64,000 bases of DNA, taken from contig NZ_NEGK01000002.1 of the NCBI RefSeq assembly GCF_002135435.1, forward strand, positions 290,479 through 354,478, read 5' to 3'. Shown piece by piece: positions 9,543-18,289 of the stretch. The notes under the pieces were generated by a model. The model did no database searches and had not been told where the DNA came from. It saw only the letters and a list, made by a program, of their open reading frames with translations. A program made the translations under genes and the position numbers. Positions within the stretch are counted from its first letter, which is position 1, and each line of letters opens with the position of its first letter. The DNA is from Acinetobacter sp. ANC 3813 (GTDB taxonomy: Bacteria; Pseudomonadota; Gammaproteobacteria; Pseudomonadales; Moraxellaceae).

Positions 9543-10229
9543 TTAGAGAATCCCTAAAGACCGTGCAGCGCTGACAGCTTTGGTCCGCTTAGTGACGGCA
9601 AGTTTGCGATAAATGTGCTTGATGTGACTTTCGACTGTATAGCGTGAAACAAACAGCTTTTCAGCAATTTCACGATTACTTAAACCTTGAGCGACCAAAC
9701 CGAGTATTTCTTTTTCACGGCTGGTTAAAATACTTTGATCCGCATCATTAACAGGACTACCCACTTCAACTGGCTGTTCTGTCTCTGAAATTGCGATCTG
9801 CTTCAAAATTTCGCGGGCAATAAAAGGATCGATCGGTGCGCCGCCACGTAAAATACTGCGAATTGAAATTAAAACTTCCGCATCATCCCGTTCTTTGAGT
9901 ACGTAACCCGTAGCGCCGGCTTTAATTGCCCCAAACAAACTTTCCTGTGTACTCCATGCAGAAATCACCAAAATCAAAGTATTGCTGTCCAGCAAGCGAA
10001 TTTTTTCAATGATTTCTGTGCCATGCCCATCTGGCAAGCCAAGATCAATCAGTGCCAGTGAAATTGGCTGCTGCTGGATAATATTCAAAGCTTCTTTTAC
10101 ATTTTTGGCAAAGAGTAAAACGTCATTGGCATAACCAAGGTCAAGTAAAATTTTCCGAAGCCGCAGCTGGATGATTTCTTCATCTTCCACAACCAAAACT
10201 GGTACTGGTAACACCACATCCATCGCCAT
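9543..10229 (-). CDS. LuxR/NarL-family response regulator
   Basis: The 228-residue protein has an N-terminal receiver domain (about 10-130) with acidic residues in VVEDEE, the phosphorylation site D62 in ALIDLGLPDG and the conserved lysine in YVLKERDD. A LuxR-type helix-turn-helix follows (about 168-228: LTSREKEILGLVAQGLSNREIAEKL, SRYTVESHIKHIYRKL). It should be phosphorylated by the kinase encoded immediately downstream and act as a DNA-binding transcription factor. It is first in the operon; the region 10230-10395 upstream is AT-rich and presumably carries the promoter. Target genes cannot be deduced. Confidence 0.93.
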   Translation of the reverse strand: MAMDVVLPVPVLVVEDEEIIQLRLRKILLDLGYANDVLLFAKNVKEALNIIQQQPISLALIDLGLPDGHGTEIIEKIRLLDSNTLILVISAWSTQESLFGAIKAGATGYVLKERDDAEVLISIRSILRGGAPIDPFIAREILKQIAISETEQPVEVGSPVNDADQSILTSREKEILGLVAQGLSNREIAEKLFVSRYTVESHIKHIYRKLAVTKRTKAVSAARSLGIL

Positions 10230-10395
10230 AACTCCGCCCCTATACTTAAACCCTAAATTTTAATCAATAGCTGCTTAGTAAAACATCACCATTATTAAGT
10301 ATATTTAATGTAAATAGTCAATAATTTGGAATTTTATTTATTCAATCACTAAAAATGCCTGAACAAGCTATCTCATTCAAGCACACGATAAAAGA

Positions 10396-11175
10396 TTAAC
10401 CGTTATATTGTTTTTTTAGATATTTCACAATTTCAGCTGATTCAAAAAGCTCAACGCCAGTATTTGGATCAATTAAGTAGGGAACTTGAATATTATCCCC
10501 CATCAGTTTCAAAACTTGTTCACGCTTACCGCCTGCTAATGGCACATATTTTCCTGGCTTTAAACGCAATACAGCCAAACCCTGATCTTGCCAGCGCTCT
10601 TTGGCCGTATTGTGAAATTTAAATGGCAACTCCAATTCTGTTAATTCGGAGCGGACAATTCGTGTATATGGGCTGGCTTCAAAACCCCACAGTTCTAAAA
10701 GCTGCTGCGGCGCTTCACGCTTTAAAGTCTGCTTATTGACCCACACACCGCGAGCGCCATTCACAATGGTTCCCGCAAAGGCAGCTACAGGTATTTTAGG
10801 ATAACTGGCATATTTTTTCGGTGTTTTACCGGAACGTCCATAATGCTTAAACAAGTGGTGAATAATATCTTGTGATTCATACAGCTGATCGCCAGTATTT
10901 TCATCGACCAAAAACGGGAACTGCCGTTTACCGCCAAGCTTTTTCATCTCCTGACGGTAGCGCTCCCCGCCCTTTGGACAAGGATAAACTTCATAATCTA
11001 AATTTAATGTGGTCAGAACTTCCCGCACACGGCGGCAAAAAGGTGAGCCCTCGAATTCATATAGCTTTAAAGGCTTTTCTGGCTGTAGCGGATATGGTGT
11101 TCCGCCCGTACCGCGGCCACCTTCTGTAATGCTGGATAATATAGATTGCACAACTTTAACTTGATGCTTCAGCAT
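10396..11175 (-). CDS. Tandem glutathione S-transferase N-terminal (thioredoxin-fold) domain protein
   Basis: The 259-residue protein contains two successive GST-N/glutaredoxin-like units. Unit 1 (about 35-115) has LYEFEGSPFCRRVREVL with a CxxR-type site (SPFC), and VPFL-like QFPFLVDENTG then the SQDIIHHL segment; unit 2 (about 160-255) has LWGFEASPYTRIVRSEL, in which the active-site cysteine is replaced by tyrosine/threonine, then QVPYLIDPNTG and ESAEIVKYL. The alpha-helical GST C-terminal domain is missing. Duplicated GST-N proteins of this type are known in bacteria and plant plastids, with poorly defined roles, probably in glutathione-linked redox chemistry. It appears monocistronic. Confidence 0.85.
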   Translation of the reverse strand: MLKHQVKVVQSILSSITEGGRGTGGTPYPLQPEKPLKLYEFEGSPFCRRVREVLTTLNLDYEVYPCPKGGERYRQEMKKLGGKRQFPFLVDENTGDQLYESQDIIHHLFKHYGRSGKTPKKYASYPKIPVAAFAGTIVNGARGVWVNKQTLKREAPQQLLELWGFEASPYTRIVRSELTELELPFKFHNTAKERWQDQGLAVLRLKPGKYVPLAGGKREQVLKLMGDNIQVPYLIDPNTGVELFESAEIVKYLKKQYNG

Positions 11176-11276
11176 AATGTTTCCTTCTTAATTTCTTTTT
11201 CTATTTTTATTCTGCGGCATATTTTCAGGCTTTAGTCCTATTTTTTTGCAAAATTATAAGACATTTGCCTTGAATG

Positions 11277-11303
11277 GACACCAGCCGATTTTCGGCTGGT
11301 GTC
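11277..11303. terminator. Perfect 12-bp hairpin downstream of rraA
   Basis: GACACCAGCCGA and TCGGCTGGTGTC are perfectly complementary around a 3-nt loop. It lies 55 bases beyond the rraA stop codon and about 100 bases upstream of the GST-like gene. There is no T-run on the minus side, so it is either a weak terminator, a 3'-end stabilising hairpin or a protein-binding palindrome. Confidence 0.5.
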
Positions 11304-11358
11304 GGTTGTATCTTATTGATTTAAATACCTGCTTCAAAGCAGGCAGAATAAATGTGGC

Positions 11359-11886
11359 TTATAAATCTACAAGTTTCTCTTTTGAAATCACAATACCATT
11401 ATTGTCGGCATAGACATAATCGCCCGGATGAACCGCAACTCCGCCAAAATTCAGTTGAAGATCTGTTTCCCCAGCACCTTTGCGGTTGCTCTTTTGCGGA
11501 ATAGATGCCAATGCATGCACCCCTAAATCCAGCTCAGCAATCGCATCCACATCACGGACACAGCCATAAATAATCACACCATTCCAGTGATTCTTCACTG
11601 CTGACTCAGCAATCATATCACCCATCAATGCAAAGCGCATCGATGCGCCGCCATCTACAACCAGAACCTTACCCGTGCCGTCTGTTGCCAACAATTCTTT
11701 AACACGCGAATTATCTTCAAAACATTTTACCGTCACTGCCTGACCGCCAAAACTTTTACGCGCGCCATAACTTTTGAAATATTTGCCATCCATAGATGGT
11801 GTAACCACTTGAATCTCTTTCTCTGGATGGTCATCGAGCAAATCGCATGTTACAAAATGTACTGTAGACACGGTTATATCCCTCAT
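11359..11886 (-). CDS. rraA: RraA family protein
   Basis: The 175-residue protein matches the RraA/4-hydroxy-4-methyl-2-oxoglutarate aldolase family: TCDLLDDHP near the N-terminus, FGGQAVTVKCFEDN, the VLVVDGGASMRFALMGD segment, GVIIYGCVRDV with the substrate-region arginine and aspartate, and a late VHPGDYVYADNNGI. In E. coli RraA binds and inhibits RNase E; other members are metal-dependent aldolases, and the two cannot be told apart here. The ATG overlaps the stop of the upstream NAD(P)-binding gene by ATGA, so they are co-translated. Confidence 0.9.
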   Translation of the reverse strand: MRDITVSTVHFVTCDLLDDHPEKEIQVVTPSMDGKYFKSYGARKSFGGQAVTVKCFEDNSRVKELLATDGTGKVLVVDGGASMRFALMGDMIAESAVKNHWNGVIIYGCVRDVDAIAELDLGVHALASIPQKSNRKGAGETDLQLNFGGVAVHPGDYVYADNNGIVISKEKLVDL

Positions 11887-12548
11887 TTGGTTTTTTGTAT
11901 GCGTAAATTATCATAAATCTGAAATTTTTCAGTTTGAGTTTGCGCTGCATCGACCATAGTATGAGCCACTTGCGCCGCTGTCACTGGCTTGAATCTAAAA
12001 GTATTCGGCACCAAATGCGAAAAGCGCTGGTAAAGCTTCTGAACACCCTCTTCCAGCACGCGATGCTCCCTACGCTGACCTAGCAGCAATGAAGGCTGGA
12101 TAATGGACGTACAAGCCAAATCTAAGCTTTTAATGTAGACCTCCAACTCGCCTTTTACTCGATTATAAAAAAAAGCGGATTTTGCATCTGCACCCAAGGC
12201 GCTCAATAAAATATAGTGAGCATCCATATTTTCCAGCAGTTCAGCAAAATGAGCATTGATGACAAAATCAGTGCCATAGAATTTATCTTTTGTCCCCGCT
12301 TGTTTCATGGTTGTGCCCAAACAGCTGAACGCATGCGTATAACCGCTGACGTCCTGTTCATTCAACATCAGAAAATCCTGAATCTCGAATTGCTGAACTT
12401 TTGCCAAATGGTTAAATTCTTCATCACGCTGACGCACGACAGCTGTAATATTGGCGCATTGTGCATTTTGGCTCAGCTGCCGAATCAGCTCACGGCCAAC
12501 CAAACCTGTTGCCCCAATAACAATTGCATTTTCAATAGTTTTAGTCAT
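11883..12548 (-). CDS. NAD(P)-binding Rossmann-fold protein (NAD(P)H-binding / HTATIP2-like)
   Basis: The 221-residue protein starts with a Rossmann motif GATGLVGRELIRQL (G-x-x-G-x-x-G), followed by a charged second strand end (VVRQRD), AFSCLGTTMKQAG, and an LLSALGADA-containing active-site-like strand and FYNRVKGELE (Y-x-x-x-K). This is the pattern of atypical short-chain dehydrogenases of the NmrA/HTATIP2 type. The substrate is unknown. It is the first gene of an operon with rraA (4-bp overlap) and diverges from rpsT. Confidence 0.85.
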   Translation of the reverse strand: MTKTIENAIVIGATGLVGRELIRQLSQNAQCANITAVVRQRDEEFNHLAKVQQFEIQDFLMLNEQDVSGYTHAFSCLGTTMKQAGTKDKFYGTDFVINAHFAELLENMDAHYILLSALGADAKSAFFYNRVKGELEVYIKSLDLACTSIIQPSLLLGQRREHRVLEEGVQKLYQRFSHLVPNTFRFKPVTAAQVAHTMVDAAQTQTEKFQIYDNLRIQKTK

Positions 12549-12762
12549 TTTTTGAACAATCCCTATGTCTTAGCAATAATCTAACGTTTTCTTTGAAATT
12601 TTTCTTCATCTAAAATGTTGTCAAAGCATGTCAAGACTTGACTTACCTGCATAATCTAATCACAATATGGCACTTGTTTACGGGCTGGTGATAGTTCTTC
12701 TGATGTTGGTTTTCAGTTGAGTTTCAGCCCGCCCAGACCAATCTATTTCAAGGAGTGCACGA

Positions 12763-13029
12763 GTGGCAAACTCTGCTCAAGCTAAAAAACGTGCTCGTCA
12801 AAACGTTAAAGCACGCAAACACAACGCTAGCTTACGTTCTATGGTTCGTACTTATCTTAAACGTACAGTAGCGGCTATTGCTGCTGGTGATTATGCTGCT
12901 GCTTCAGAAGCATACAAAACTGCGGTACCTGTAATTGACCGTATGGCTGATAAAGGCATCATCCATAAAAACAAAGCTGCTCGCCATAAGAGCCGTTTAA
13001 ATGCACAAGTTAAAGCATTAGCTAACTAA
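12763..13029 (+). CDS. rpsT: 30S ribosomal protein S20
   Basis: The 88-residue basic protein starts at GTG (first residues [13 protein letters not shown]), with an AAGGAG site about 8 bases upstream, and is the typical length and sequence of bacterial S20: K/R-rich first helix, [10 protein letters not shown], and the C-terminal [16 protein letters not shown]. It binds 16S rRNA early in small-subunit assembly. A non-ATG start is also used in E. coli rpsT, where it limits translation and helps autoregulation. It stands alone and ends in a strong terminator. Confidence 0.97.
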   Translation: MANSAQAKKRARQNVKARKHNASLRSMVRTYLKRTVAAIAAGDYAAASEAYKTAVPVIDRMADKGIIHKNKAARHKSRLNAQVKALAN

Positions 13030-13042
13030 TTTGCTGCAAAAT

Positions 13043-13069
13043 AAAAAAAGCCCTCATCGGGCTTTTTTT
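13043..13069 (+). terminator. Intrinsic terminator after rpsT
   Basis: AAAAAAAGCCC paired with GGGCTTTTTTT around a short loop, 14 bases past the stop codon. Confidence 0.9.
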
Positions 13070-13429
13070 ATTGCCTTTTTTCAGCACAGCACCCGTTTTA
13101 TCTCCCATCACTCACTGATTCTCCAAAATAAAAGCACAGTCAAACACAACAATCTCTTACCCAATATCCCTTAGATTCTTATCCCAGCAAAATATTGACA
13201 GCTTTACAGCCAAAGCAGCTCCAAATAAAAATTTTAAATGCTCCCATAGCCCCATTATTCAGGAATGTGCAGACAAACCTTAGAAATATCAACTCCGAAT
13301 CTGCTCACCATAACTAGATTTAAATCAACTGCGCATTTTCACTGACTTAACTCAAAGCCATCAAACAGACCTTCTCTTTTCAATCATGCCTTGATCAATA
13401 CAATTCTACTCACACCTACACTACACATT
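13070..13429. other. Non-coding interval between rpsT and the M66 peptidase gene
   Basis: About 360 bases between two terminators of convergent genes. It has no credible ORF, RNA gene or repeat that I can recognise. It is long for a convergent junction in this otherwise compact window, so it may be a decayed remnant. Confidence 0.5.
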
Positions 13430-13466
13430 AAAAAAAAGCCCAATGCTGTGCATTGGGCTTTTTTTT
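13430..13466 (-). terminator. Strong bidirectional terminator after the M66 peptidase gene
   Basis: A 16-bp perfect stem (eight A, then GCCCAATG, with CATTGGGC and eight T) around a 5-nt loop, 50 bases beyond the stop codon. Confidence 0.9.
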
Positions 13467-13516
13467 AAAGCATTCTACCTATGACTAGGCTGAATGCCTC
13501 ATTGCAAATTATGTGA

Positions 13517-16500
13517 TTACTTTAAAAGCAACTTAACATTCTGCGGCTTCAAATACGCCAACTGTAGACTTGGATTCACAGTTAAGTTTGTCCATTTTTG
13601 GTTGCCGCCATTTGAACAGCCGTAACGAATTAAGTTAGCACGGTTATTTTTCAAGAAACCGCCTTCCAGATCCATACACTGACCGCCTTGACGGATAGTC
13701 GTAGTTGCTGGATTCATTTCCCAAATTTGAGTACTCAGGTTAACCGTACACTTACTTAAAATCATCTTAGAACCTGAACCGCCAGTGCTGGTAATACATT
13801 GATCCAACGATGCTTTATTATGAATACGACCTAGACCATCCAGCACCCATTGCTCAGTATTATCCCCTTTACAGCCGCTAGAACCGCTGATAAACAGATT
13901 ATATTGACCATTGCCCAATGGTTCAGATTTCAAGCAGTTTGAACCGTTTTTCATCAGAGAAACATTTTTCAGCACGTTATCTTCCGCTAAGCCCAGTTTC
14001 TCTTTGAACTTATCATATGATTGCCATGCATCTTCTACGTTCGCTTCTAGCACGCTGTAATAAACGTTCATCCAGCGATTCAGACGATAGACCTTAGACT
14101 GCTGCTCTTCATAGCGCTGCAATTCAGTTTGCGCAACTGAGCTCAATTCACTTGCATAATCTTTATAAGAATCATACAGCGTGTAATTTGCAGGTGATAA
14201 TGCAATCACTTGGTTGCTGGCTTGCGCAACAAATGCCTGATCTAAAGCAGGAAGCTCAATTTTACGCAAAGCACTGTAACCTGCTTCACGGCCAATCTTA
14301 ACGGCTGGCTTAATTGCCGTGTCATAGACTGGAATATCAATTGCAGATAGATGCTTAGCTTCTTCGTTCGCTTTCTTACAGTACAAATCTACTTTTTGCG
14401 GATTTTCTGCTACAGATAAATTCACATGCAATTTATTCGCATTGCCAGCTAAACGTGAAGGCGCTAGCGCGATATTCGTTGATTTATTCGCGTACTGTAC
14501 ATTCAGCCAGCAAGCAGCTTGTTCTGCAGATGCTGTTACGCTCGGAAGATCATATACATTACCCCAGTTAGAGCGGGCTGCTGGGTACAACAGACCCACT
14601 TGATTCACAGGGTCATAGCCACCAAGGATGGTAATAACCGGCTGGCCGAAGATACGCGGACGCGGATAGTTTTGACCCGCTTGATACCACACTGGCGATG
14701 TCGAGTTCGGCATCGCTGGCTGAGCAACTTCCATTGCCTGTCGATCTTTATTCCATTTTTTATACCCAGTAGGCGATGTTTCATCCCATACATAGCGATC
14801 AAAATGCGGCTGAATCTTCAGAAAGGTGCTGTAACCTGTGTAATGGGTATAACGCGAAATGTTACTGTCAGGATACCCCCCAGCCATCGCATCTTTACCA
14901 AATGGGAACATATCCTTAAAGTTAGGAATGCCATTCGCGCCATCCCACTTCCACGTCGCTGTCCATGACACGTTTCCGCGCATTTTATTGCGATAGCCAA
15001 TATAGCCCCATCCGCTGTCGGCATGGTGACCAGACCAGAATAAGCTGCTGCCCACTTGACCTGGGTAGTGCCCTAAGCCGTAATGGTGACCAATTTCATG
15101 GCTAAACTCATTGCCTACAGAATCATACAAGGTCAGCATACCGTTACCGCCACTTAGACCATGGTTATGAACACCGTTTGTATAGTTGCCCTTGGTATGG
15201 TGCGCAACCACAGTTTGGGTCAATTGCGGCTGGTTCTGATTCGCCATGGATGCGCTGGTAACACCCCAGTTTGCAAGGTTAATACCCACGCTAAATGTAG
15301 ATTTACCCACATCACCGCGCATATCACCTGAATACACATCACCGCTTGTTGCACTTTTCGTATCATAAATCACGCCCGATGAAACCATTACACGGTTCAA
15401 CATAACGTCATCATATTTTGCGACAGTCATTTGCGCAGCTGGAATCGTCTGGAAATAATCAGAACCCGCTTTTTCCGGCTCTAACAGCATATAGTGCCCT
15501 GTAGATGATGGCGTAGTAGCCAACATACCTACACGGATATTATTAAGAACCAGTTCCCCCGGCGCGGCAAAATCAATGCGGTTATCTGTCAATTCACCAA
15601 CATTGCCTTCAGAATCCCTAAACTTAATATTTAAACCAGGTTTAACTTCATCCCATAACAGCTTCGTAGACCATGCGCGTTTACTGTAAACAACAGAAGG
15701 ACGGTTTTGAATAATATTCTGATCAGATCCAGGAATACCATCAGGGCCTGTTAATTCAACGGTTCTTTTCAAGGTGTTGTAGTGATAAATTTCTACTTTA
15801 ACCGACTTTGCTTTTTGCAAACTTTCAACAGGAGTCACCAACAGCAATGCTTCACGCTCAGCTGTCAAACGCGGCATCTTCTTCTCTTCATTGCCGTTAG
15901 GGTCAACAACATGCCCCTGACCGAATTGAATCATTGCTTGGAAATCACCTTCTAGATCCGAAGTAATTTCACGCGTTTCATCTTCTGCATTAAAATCATA
16001 GAATCCAATTACAGAAGTGTCCGCCACATCACTATCCGGCTCAGGATAAACCTCATGCGGCTCTTCTTCCTTCTCCTCATCACCTCCAAGGCCTATGCCA
16101 TCTTTAATGGTGTCAATGATCTCATCAATAATTGAAGGTTCCTTAGGCGGCTCTACCACAACAGGAGCAGAAGGCTCTGAAGCTGGACCACCGGTTTGAG
16201 GCTCTGAAGCTGGGCCACCCGTTTGAGGTTCTGACGCGCCTACCTCCCCAGGGGCTGATGGCTCTTCTTTATCGTCATCACCAAGGCCTATGCCATCTTT
16301 GATGGTGTCGATGACTTCATCCACAATCGACGGCGCTTCAGGTTCAGCCGTATTATTATCAGTATTCCCATCGGTTGGATTTGAAGAACCGCTTTCTGCT
16401 GGCGCAGTTTGATCAGCTGGAGATGATATATTTTTACCGCCTGTTGTGCCGTAATATCCATCCTCGCCGCCACACGCAGCAAGCATCAGCGTCAACACAC

Positions 16501-16543
16501 AGACACTAAGTTTGCTATATGTAAAACCATTCACATTTTTCAT
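13517..16543 (-). CDS. M66 (StcE/TagA-like) zinc metallopeptidase lipoprotein with ricin-type lectin domain
   Basis: The 1008-residue protein has a lipobox LAAC (acylated C24), then a disordered, acidic, Pro/Ser/Glu-rich linker (about 25-175) holding two near-identical 20-residue repeats (71-90 and 136-155) and a short tandem repeat of SEPQTGGPA. A beta-rich region follows and then the catalytic site HEIGHHYGLGH (H482, E483, H486, H492), the extended zinc motif of M66 peptidases, preceded by GNEFS. The C-terminal part (about 860-985) has repeated Q-x-W lectin motifs (EQWVLD, QIWEMN, QKWTNL), as in ricin beta-trefoils. M66 members such as StcE cut heavily O-glycosylated proteins such as mucins. 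It is likely surface-exposed. It is monocistronic. Confidence 0.87.
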   Translation of the reverse strand: MKNVNGFTYSKLSVCVLTLMLAACGGEDGYYGTTGGKNISSPADQTAPAESGSSNPTDGNTDNNTAEPEAPSIVDEVIDTIKDGIGLGDDDKEEPSAPGEVGASEPQTGGPASEPQTGGPASEPSAPVVVEPPKEPSIIDEIIDTIKDGIGLGGDEEKEEEPHEVYPEPDSDVADTSVIGFYDFNAEDETREITSDLEGDFQAMIQFGQGHVVDPNGNEEKKMPRLTAEREALLLVTPVESLQKAKSVKVEIYHYNTLKRTVELTGPDGIPGSDQNIIQNRPSVVYSKRAWSTKLLWDEVKPGLNIKFRDSEGNVGELTDNRIDFAAPGELVLNNIRVGMLATTPSSTGHYMLLEPEKAGSDYFQTIPAAQMTVAKYDDVMLNRVMVSSGVIYDTKSATSGDVYSGDMRGDVGKSTFSVGINLANWGVTSASMANQNQPQLTQTVVAHHTKGNYTNGVHNHGLSGGNGMLTLYDSVGNEFSHEIGHHYGLGHYPGQVGSSLFWSGHHADSGWGYIGYRNKMRGNVSWTATWKWDGANGIPNFKDMFPFGKDAMAGGYPDSNISRYTHYTGYSTFLKIQPHFDRYVWDETSPTGYKKWNKDRQAMEVAQPAMPNSTSPVWYQAGQNYPRPRIFGQPVITILGGYDPVNQVGLLYPAARSNWGNVYDLPSVTASAEQAACWLNVQYANKSTNIALAPSRLAGNANKLHVNLSVAENPQKVDLYCKKANEEAKHLSAIDIPVYDTAIKPAVKIGREAGYSALRKIELPALDQAFVAQASNQVIALSPANYTLYDSYKDYASELSSVAQTELQRYEEQQSKVYRLNRWMNVYYSVLEANVEDAWQSYDKFKEKLGLAEDNVLKNVSLMKNGSNCLKSEPLGNGQYNLFISGSSGCKGDNTEQWVLDGLGRIHNKASLDQCITSTGGSGSKMILSKCTVNLSTQIWEMNPATTTIRQGGQCMDLEGGFLKNNRANLIRYGCSNGGNQKWTNLTVNPSLQLAYLKPQNVKLLLK

Positions 16544-16994
16544 GATTTCCCCTAATACATATACACTTCGAGTTAAAAAAGTGATTTTAAATTAACAAAT
16601 ACAATCAATAACTTAATGGTATAAAGTTTATTTTTTAATTGCAATTAACGTGATTTGTCACAATTAGACTTTTTTCATCACTTATTCATAAAAACTATTA
16701 AAATAAGCATTTTTTACGTGACATGTAATTCATTTTTCAATCTAAATATTACTTTTCACATGGTTTATTGACCAATCATTGCGTCAAAAAACGTCAGTTT
16801 ATTTTTCTGGTTCATTAAATTATTTTTTGTAAAAATATATGATCTCTTAAATCAATTGTGCACCGCATATTTTCCAAAATTCAGCGTATAGAATAATCAT
16901 CAAACAGCACATCATTACGGATTTAAAAAATACCCTTAAAAAAATTATGGTATTCTAGTATCAAAACCATTCAACATTAAAATGGATCTGCATA
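16544..16994. promoter_or_regulatory. Divergent AT-rich promoter region
   Basis: These 450 bases separate the divergent M66 peptidase and the 146-residue orphan gene. For the rightward gene an extended -10 (TG at 16948-16949, then TATTCT at 16951-16956) lies about 40 bases before the ATG. For the leftward gene I see no convincing promoter hexamers. The length and AT-richness suggest binding of regulators such as H-NS, but no specific operator was recognised. Confidence 0.4.
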
Positions 16995-17435
16995 ATGATT
17001 AACAAATTCCTTCCAACGCTCGAAAAATTCCAGCCCACAGAACAGCAATACCTGCAGTATTTTAATGAACGCGGTGAAAAAGATGTTTTAGGCAGGGTCA
17101 TCTCCAATATGAAAGGCACTGCTGAAATTCAAGCCTCACAAGGTGTCGATACATGGCTGAGTTATGGCGTGTATTTGCCTGCCGTGGAGCGTATTTTTGC
17201 TTTGCATAGCGGTGAAAATGAAAAAGACTTTTATAACCGTACCCAATATCCACCCGATGTCGTGGAAGCCTATACGATACCTCAGCATGATATTGCAACT
17301 TTAATTGCGGCAGATAAATACAGCCGCATCCATCAGCAAAATATTGCGGTAAACACATCCATTTGGCCGCTCAATGACCTTGGCTTAACCATTGATTTAC
17401 AAGACTTTCCACAGCGCTTAAAAGCGAATATTTAA
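16995..17435 (+). CDS. Conserved hypothetical protein
   Basis: The 146-residue soluble protein has no signal peptide, membrane segment or catalytic motif that I recognise. It begins MINKFLPTLEKFQPTEQQY and contains acidic and aromatic residues throughout (for example FALHSGENEKDFYNRTQYPPDVVEAY). Codon use looks native. An extended -10 lies upstream. The gene converges on the histidine phosphatase gene with 65 bases between them. The start at 16995 is the first ATG of the frame. Confidence 0.6.
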   Translation: MINKFLPTLEKFQPTEQQYLQYFNERGEKDVLGRVISNMKGTAEIQASQGVDTWLSYGVYLPAVERIFALHSGENEKDFYNRTQYPPDVVEAYTIPQHDIATLIAADKYSRIHQQNIAVNTSIWPLNDLGLTIDLQDFPQRLKANI

Positions 17436-17500
17436 TAACTCAAGGCATAAAAAAGCACTGCGCAATCAGTTCGTTGGGCAGTGCCTTAAGAAAGCATGAA

Positions 17501-18238
17501 TTACAATTCCTGCTGCTGAAATTCTGCAATACTCAGTTCATTCAGCTCACCGCGCCAAATCCATTTCAATTTTGATTCTAAAAAAATCTCACCCTCAAAC
17601 CAGACAAATAAGCCTTCCATCATCTTAGGCCAGTCTTCTTTAGTGACTATATTTTTTCCAGATATCACTGCCAAGATTGCAGCTAAAATAGTGTCATGGC
17701 TAACAGCTAAACTTAGGCCATACGGCTTATTTGGGTGTGTGTTATAGATCAGCTCCAACACATCTACCACCCCATGAATAGGATGCTTCATGCCCGGCAA
17801 AGCATTATTCACAAAACTATTAATAAACCCGAGCGCGCCTTGCTTTTGAAAATATGGCCCCGCCTGCTTAATATCCAGTACAAAACTGCCTGGCTCAACC
17901 AGTAAGCCTTGTTCTATAATTTCGATATGATGGGTATTCAATTCTTCAGTTTGCCCATCAGCGCCTTGAATCATCAGCGCCGCAGTATCTACACAGCGCT
18001 GAATCGGACTTGAAATACAGTGCTGAATCACCCGATCTGTATTTTCAATCAGATATGACCCCCAAGACTCCGCCAAATCACGGCCCTGATGCGTTAGTTG
18101 CAAATCATAGCCAGCAAGGCCCTGCCCAACCACTACTTCACGAATGGAATGCCTTGTAAATAGTGTCACAGGGGTCTTTGCATCCGGCAATAAGTCTATT
18201 GCTTTGAACATACTGGGCGGGAGCAAATCTAAGGGCAT
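17501..18238 (-). CDS. Histidine phosphatase superfamily protein
   Basis: The 245-residue protein has the branch-2-like signature LFTRHSIRE, giving the catalytic R29-H30, a second arginine in SSPIQRCVDTA (R81) and the C-terminal catalytic pair in VSHDTILAAI (H181, D182). Members dephosphorylate small molecules such as phytate or sugar phosphates, or act on phosphoproteins; the substrate is not predictable. There is no clear signal peptide, so it may be cytosolic. It is transcribed in the same direction as cysQ, 51 bases downstream of it, and may form an operon with it. Confidence 0.82.
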   Translation of the reverse strand: MPLDLLPPSMFKAIDLLPDAKTPVTLFTRHSIREVVVGQGLAGYDLQLTHQGRDLAESWGSYLIENTDRVIQHCISSPIQRCVDTAALMIQGADGQTEELNTHHIEIIEQGLLVEPGSFVLDIKQAGPYFQKQGALGFINSFVNNALPGMKHPIHGVVDVLELIYNTHPNKPYGLSLAVSHDTILAAILAVISGKNIVTKEDWPKMMEGLFVWFEGEIFLESKLKWIWRGELNELSIAEFQQQEL

Positions 18239-18289
18239 AATGGTTTAACTCAAGAATTCCCAAACACTATAACATGTTCAGTTTTCAGC

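Noticed and set aside
14519..15024. ORFs on both strands inside the M66 peptidase
   Set aside because: They are shadows of the 1008-residue gene in other frames, with no ribosome-binding sites or coherent domains.
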